A DNA stretch of 64,000 nucleotides from Turneriella parva DSM 21527. Its GTDB lineage: Bacteria; Spirochaetota; Leptospiria; Turneriellales; Turneriellaceae. The stretch lies in the NCBI RefSeq assembly GCF_000266885.1, contig NC_018020.1:434001-498000 (forward strand). Direction: 5' to 3'. The first letter of the stretch is position 1. Each line of letters begins with the position of its first letter. A model generated the notes under the pieces. It made no database searches. It saw only the letters and a program-made list of their open reading frames with translations, and was not told the origin of the DNA. A program made the position numbers and the translations under genes. Positions 62,001 to 64,000 of this stretch are shown piece after piece.

Positions 62001-62197
62001 GTAACCGTATCGCGGCACTCGATGCGACCACAGGCAATGAGACTGCCTGGGACCCTAATGCCAGTTCAGATGTACATACCGTTATTGTTGTCGGCTCCGT
62101 GCTTTACGCGGGCGGCAATTTCGGTACAATCGGAACCAAAGCATCATATTATCTTGCCGCAATCGACACAACGACCGGGCTGCTCTTAGAATACTAG
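59030..62197 (+). CDS. Giant modular surface lipoprotein (14 propeller repeats)
   Basis: 1055 residues from the ATG at 59030 with lipobox LLALNHC. Residues about 30-385 hold two Ig-like units and one EF-hand-like unit (DIDKNGKIDH), fewer than in the 51785 protein. From about 386 there are 14 repeats with YxGGxF and GGQxRNRIAALDATTG, the same count as in the paralogue and the same total length (about 670 residues). The propeller therefore appears to be the conserved part and the Ig region the variable one. Ends LLEY, as the paralogue ends VLEY. Confidence 0.86.
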   Translation: MKKIICKFVFCVGLLALNHCRELSGPREATFRDASAVNKDTTPPLIVSVRAEAGTNEIQIEFNEPVYGTTGGSGSLLLASFGYVNNNGTGASARTAISDADGSDRFISLTTNNLVVAGDSADQIQFLSGIYDAGGNSLAATTRTIDTNAIPPQITAAETMDIDKNGKIDHFKLTFNRTLNDATFPNYASSASEGAATATWQVAGKNNVRIDPTVAADVDNDSIIYIKFDEGIAIDTSEVPEITTSLAPGLQGLSGATMSQVNTGSITETDKAAPVIVSAVAPATSTNLTVRFSEPVYTNAGSGDLQIADFNYVDTNTAGAGTIAGISEADGSDRKVTLTLNAAFATGDGKNDTLAAAASAIYDASGNTTPTDVFLVSAETRYVTDGTVETIIETSGTVYIGGTFTQLGPNTGTGVLVNSSGGFAGSWVDRVNGYIYAAVPDGSGGYYIGGSFTAIGNQTRNRIARINADGSLNAWNPNILGTFTSTVNAIVVSGSTVYVGGTFASIGGQARSSMGAIDATTGSPTTWNPGCSCVIYALAVSGSVVYAGGNFTSTIGGQTRNRIAALDATTGNATAWNPNADGVVQAIAVSGTTIYAGGDFTNIGGQARTRIAALDATTGSATTWAPTANDTVRKIAVSGSTIYLGGDFTSIGSSRSYIGALDATTGSATAWNPGASAAVYSLAVSGSTVYAGGLFTTIGGQTRSRVAAIDSTTGLATSWNPNSMGNVTAVAVSGSTVYVGGNVSSIGGQARNNIAAIDAATGYLRPWNPNANGLIRKLAASGSTIYAAGDFTTIAGQTRNYIAALDGASGNATSWNPNASSSVYHMVVSSSTLYVGGSFTTIGGQSRNRIAALDLSTGDATTWNPNASSTVSEIAVSGATVYAIGAFTTIGGQPRLRLAALDSTTGNATAWAPDPNNSVSALAVSDSTVFVGGNFTAIAGQSRNRAAAFDIGTGSITAWNPSAGDAPFGLAISGSTVYAFGDFTVISGATRNRIAALDATTGNETAWDPNASSDVHTVIVVGSVLYAGGNFGTIGTKASYYLAAIDTTTGLLLEY

Positions 62198-62205
62198 TTG
62201 CTCCA

Positions 62206-62677
62206 ATGCGCACGCAAGTCTATGCCGGCGAGGCACTCGCCCGTTACGGTTTTCCCGGCGGGCATCCGTTCAGCACGAAACGCTTCGGCGCGTTTTATGA
62301 CGAGTTTCTGAAGCGTGATTTGCCGAAGCGCAGCACTGTGGTGAATGCTCATGAAGGCGACCCGCAGATTCTCGCAGATTACCATACGAGCGCCTACATC
62401 GAACTCGTGCGCCGATCGTCTGCACAGGGCTTCGGTCTGCTCGACCGGGGTGACACGCCGGCTTTTGCCGGTTGTTTCGACGCTGCGCTCACCGTGTGCG
62501 CGACAGCGCTCGCGGCGGCAGATGCAATCATCGCGGGTGAAACCGAAGCGGCATTTGTGCCGATTGCCGGGCTGCACCATGCGCGGCGCGATACGGCCGG
62601 CGGCTTTTGTATCTTTAACGATGCCGGCATCGTGATCGAAAAGCTTTTCTCGCGGGAGAAAATCCACCGCATCTTAC
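62206..62677 (+). pseudogene. Histone-deacetylase-family gene, 5' part, interrupted by IS30 element
   Basis: From the ATG at 62206, nine bases after the lipoprotein stop. PGGHPFSTKRFGAFYDEF, VNAHEGDPQILADYHTSAYI, FVPIAGLHHARRDTAGGFCI and FNDAGIVIEKLF are class II HDAC/AcuC-like motifs, including the active-site His pair. The frame breaks at the IS insertion after ...RILH. Its 3' part resumes at 63732. As written it would be non-functional. Confidence 0.9.
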
Positions 62678-63639
62678 ATTCCAAAACGAAGTGCAATCGA
62701 CCTCCGAAAGTAGACCTCGGCTGGCGTCCGAAAATTCAGTCGCTTGCGTGGCCGATTATTCAGTAATTCGAGCGCCGCGTCAACCTGTTCCTGGTCGATT
62801 TCCCGAAAGTCCGTTCCCTTCGGAAATGGCTCGCGCAGCAGGCCGTTGGTGTTTTCGTTCGTTCCCCGCTGCCAGGGCGATCCTGGGTCGCAGAAATACA
62901 CTCCGCAATTCAGCACCTGTTGCAGGTCCCGGTATCCGCTCATTTCTGTGCCGCGATCATAAATCACACCCCGTAACAGAGAATTATCGACGTCTGCGAA
63001 CAGGTCGCGTGCAGCCGCGTTGAACTGCTCAACGAGTTTGCGCTCGATTTTTGCCGCCTTGGTGTAGCGCGAATGTCTTTCGACAAAGGTTGCGATTTGT
63101 CCTGTGCCGATTTTTCCCTCCACCAAATCACCCTCCCAATAGCCAGGTTTTCGCCGCGTCAAAGCCTCGGCTGGCAGGTCGTGAATGCGTAAAAACCCTT
63201 TGTTTTCAGCCTCAATCCGCACTGTGCGCTTGTATGGTTTTCCCTTGCGGCGCAGGCAAAGGCGATAGAAATTCGATGTGGCGGATTTCTTACGGATATG
63301 ATTATAGATCGTCTGCATGCAAACCCCGCCGAAGCGTTCAAGCCGCATACGCCCCGCGATCTGCTCCGGTGACAGCGTCGCTTTGAGCGATGCGCCGATC
63401 TGTGACCAGAGTTCCGGGGTCACCTTTGCGGCGTTGGTATTCGTCTGGCGCCTGCGCGCTGCATCTTTTGCGCAGCGGGCGCTGTAATGCCGCGGCATTG
63501 AATTGCGGCGGATTTCACGATAAATGGTGCTCGGGTGGCGCTTCAGGTCTCTGGCAATACGTCCGGCATGGCGGCCCTGCCTGAGGCTTTCTTCTATACA
63601 CAGTCTTTCTTCATTGGATAGTTGAACGTAAGGTCGCAT
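62674..63639 (-). CDS. IS30-family transposase
   Basis: 321 residues from the ATG at 63639, with GGAGA upstream. N-terminal HTH (YVQLSNEERLCIEESLRQGR; IARDLKRHPSTIYREIRRNS). The DDE core is D in GYWEGDLVEGKIG, D in VIYDRGTEMSGYRD and E in WQRGTNENTNGLLREPFPKG, as in IS30. The stop TAA (62676-62674) lies in the target DNA just outside the left end of the element. Confidence 0.93.
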   Translation of the reverse strand: MRPYVQLSNEERLCIEESLRQGRHAGRIARDLKRHPSTIYREIRRNSMPRHYSARCAKDAARRRQTNTNAAKVTPELWSQIGASLKATLSPEQIAGRMRLERFGGVCMQTIYNHIRKKSATSNFYRLCLRRKGKPYKRTVRIEAENKGFLRIHDLPAEALTRRKPGYWEGDLVEGKIGTGQIATFVERHSRYTKAAKIERKLVEQFNAAARDLFADVDNSLLRGVIYDRGTEMSGYRDLQQVLNCGVYFCDPGSPWQRGTNENTNGLLREPFPKGTDFREIDQEQVDAALELLNNRPRKRLNFRTPAEVYFRRSIALRFGM

Positions 63640-63731
63640 CCGGGGTCTCCGTGGTCGTATTTCGCAAATCAACCTCGAAACCCCGGCGCGGCCTTACACT
63701 ACTTTATCCTATCGCACTTCGTTTTGGAATC
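62678..63731. mobile_element. IS30-family insertion sequence, 1054 bp
   Basis: Bounded by perfect 17 bp inverted repeats: attccaaaacgaagtgc at 62678-62694 and its complement at 63714-63730, with one extra c at 63731. A TAC target duplication flanks it (62675-62677 and 63732-63734). Removing the element and one TAC restores the HDAC reading frame (RIL-HIAYVDIDAHHGDG). One complete transposase gene inside. Confidence 0.9.
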
Positions 63732-64000
63732 TACACATTGCCTACGTCGATATCGACGCGCACCACGGCGATGGTGTCTTCTACGATTTCGAATCGCACC
63801 CTGGCCTCATTTTTGCCGACATGCACCAGCAACACATCTACCCCGGTACCGGCGATGCGCACGAGATCGGTGTCGGCGCGGCGGCGGGCGTGAAGCTGAA
63901 TCTGCCGATGCGTGCAGGTTCGAACGATGCGGATTTCGACCGAGCCTGGGGCCGGGTCGTCGAGCATCTGCGCGCTCACAAACCGGAGTTCATCATCTTA
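63732..64000 (+). pseudogene. Histone-deacetylase-family gene, 3' part (runs off window)
   Basis: Resumes HIAYVDIDAHHGDGVFYDFE with the zinc ligands Asp and His of DAHHGDG, then MHQQHIYPGTGDAHEIGVGA and LNLPMRAGSNDADFDRAW, and continues to the window edge. Joined to 62206-62677 it makes a continuous HDAC-type domain. Possible substrates are acetylated proteins or polyamines. Confidence 0.88.

Noticed and set aside
62206-62766. Reading the HDAC frame through the IS as a gene of 186 residues
   Set aside because: Sequence after RILH belongs to the inverted repeat of the IS; the true gene resumes at 63732.
1-64000. tRNA, rRNA or CRISPR loci
   Set aside because: No cloverleaf-like T-loop, no long rRNA-like region and no regularly spaced repeats were seen in the spacers. 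A covariance search would be needed to exclude small RNAs.

Overview
The window reads as a chromosomal segment of a moderately GC-rich spirochaete of the Leptospirales (inferred; Turneriella- or Leptonema-like). The inference rests on many relaxed-lipobox lipoproteins, a bactofilin/M23 locus, HPr and HprK with no sugar PTS nearby, a short EF-Ts, several GAF/SpoIIE and cyclic-nucleotide signalling proteins and TPR-rich proteins. I saw no rRNA, tRNA or CRISPR array. The + strand ends inside a gene, and the - strand gene at base 1 is also cut by the window edge.

Layout. 1-6.3 kb (-): TPR/beta-propeller protein, DivIC-like coiled coil, secreted protein, two cyclic-nucleotide-domain proteins, a TrzA/SsnA-type amidohydrolase and a degenerate M23 protein. 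6.4-9.2 kb (+): bactofilin, LysM-M23 endopeptidase and a NeuB-like synthase, a cell-shape and envelope cluster. 9.2-13.6 kb (-): HPr, HprK (apparently starting at CTG), long-form HPF, a GAF-SpoIIE-TPR phosphatase and a DUF962 protein with a histone-H1-like tail. 13.6-17.7 kb (-): orphan TRAP solute receptor, a lipoprotein-like SBP-GGDEF-EAL protein and a beta-barrel protein. 17.9-19.9 kb (-): cheR-cheD-cheB without a kinase. 20-25.4 kb: LOG protein, decayed toxin-antitoxin pair, RsmB-like methyltransferase and HtpG. 25.5-31 kb (+): SpoIIE phosphatase, two lipoproteins, cmoA-cmoB. 32.2-35.7 kb (+): rpsB-tsf-pyrH-frr-uppS. 35.7-45.4 kb (-): class III cyclase-trpC-mgtE, DUF454, STAS, three alpha/beta hydrolases, an SH3 protein and a two-component pair.

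45.5-62.2 kb (+) is the striking accessory region. Three transcription units each begin with the same promoter module, a 17-18 bp conserved box joined to a sigma70-like promoter with identical 17 bp spacing. Each unit encodes a TolB/CsgG-like periplasmic domain fused to (or followed by) an outer-membrane beta-barrel, with modular lipoproteins directly downstream. Two of these are giant lipoproteins (about 1542 and 1055 residues) that carry different numbers of Ig-like/calcium-loop modules but exactly 14 C-terminal propeller repeats each. Truncated barrel-gene copies and a frameshifted PIN toxin mark recent rearrangement. I infer a duplicated, co-regulated surface-display system: barrel partner plus surface lipoprotein.

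The window ends in a histone-deacetylase-family gene split by an IS30-family element, with a 3 bp target duplication.
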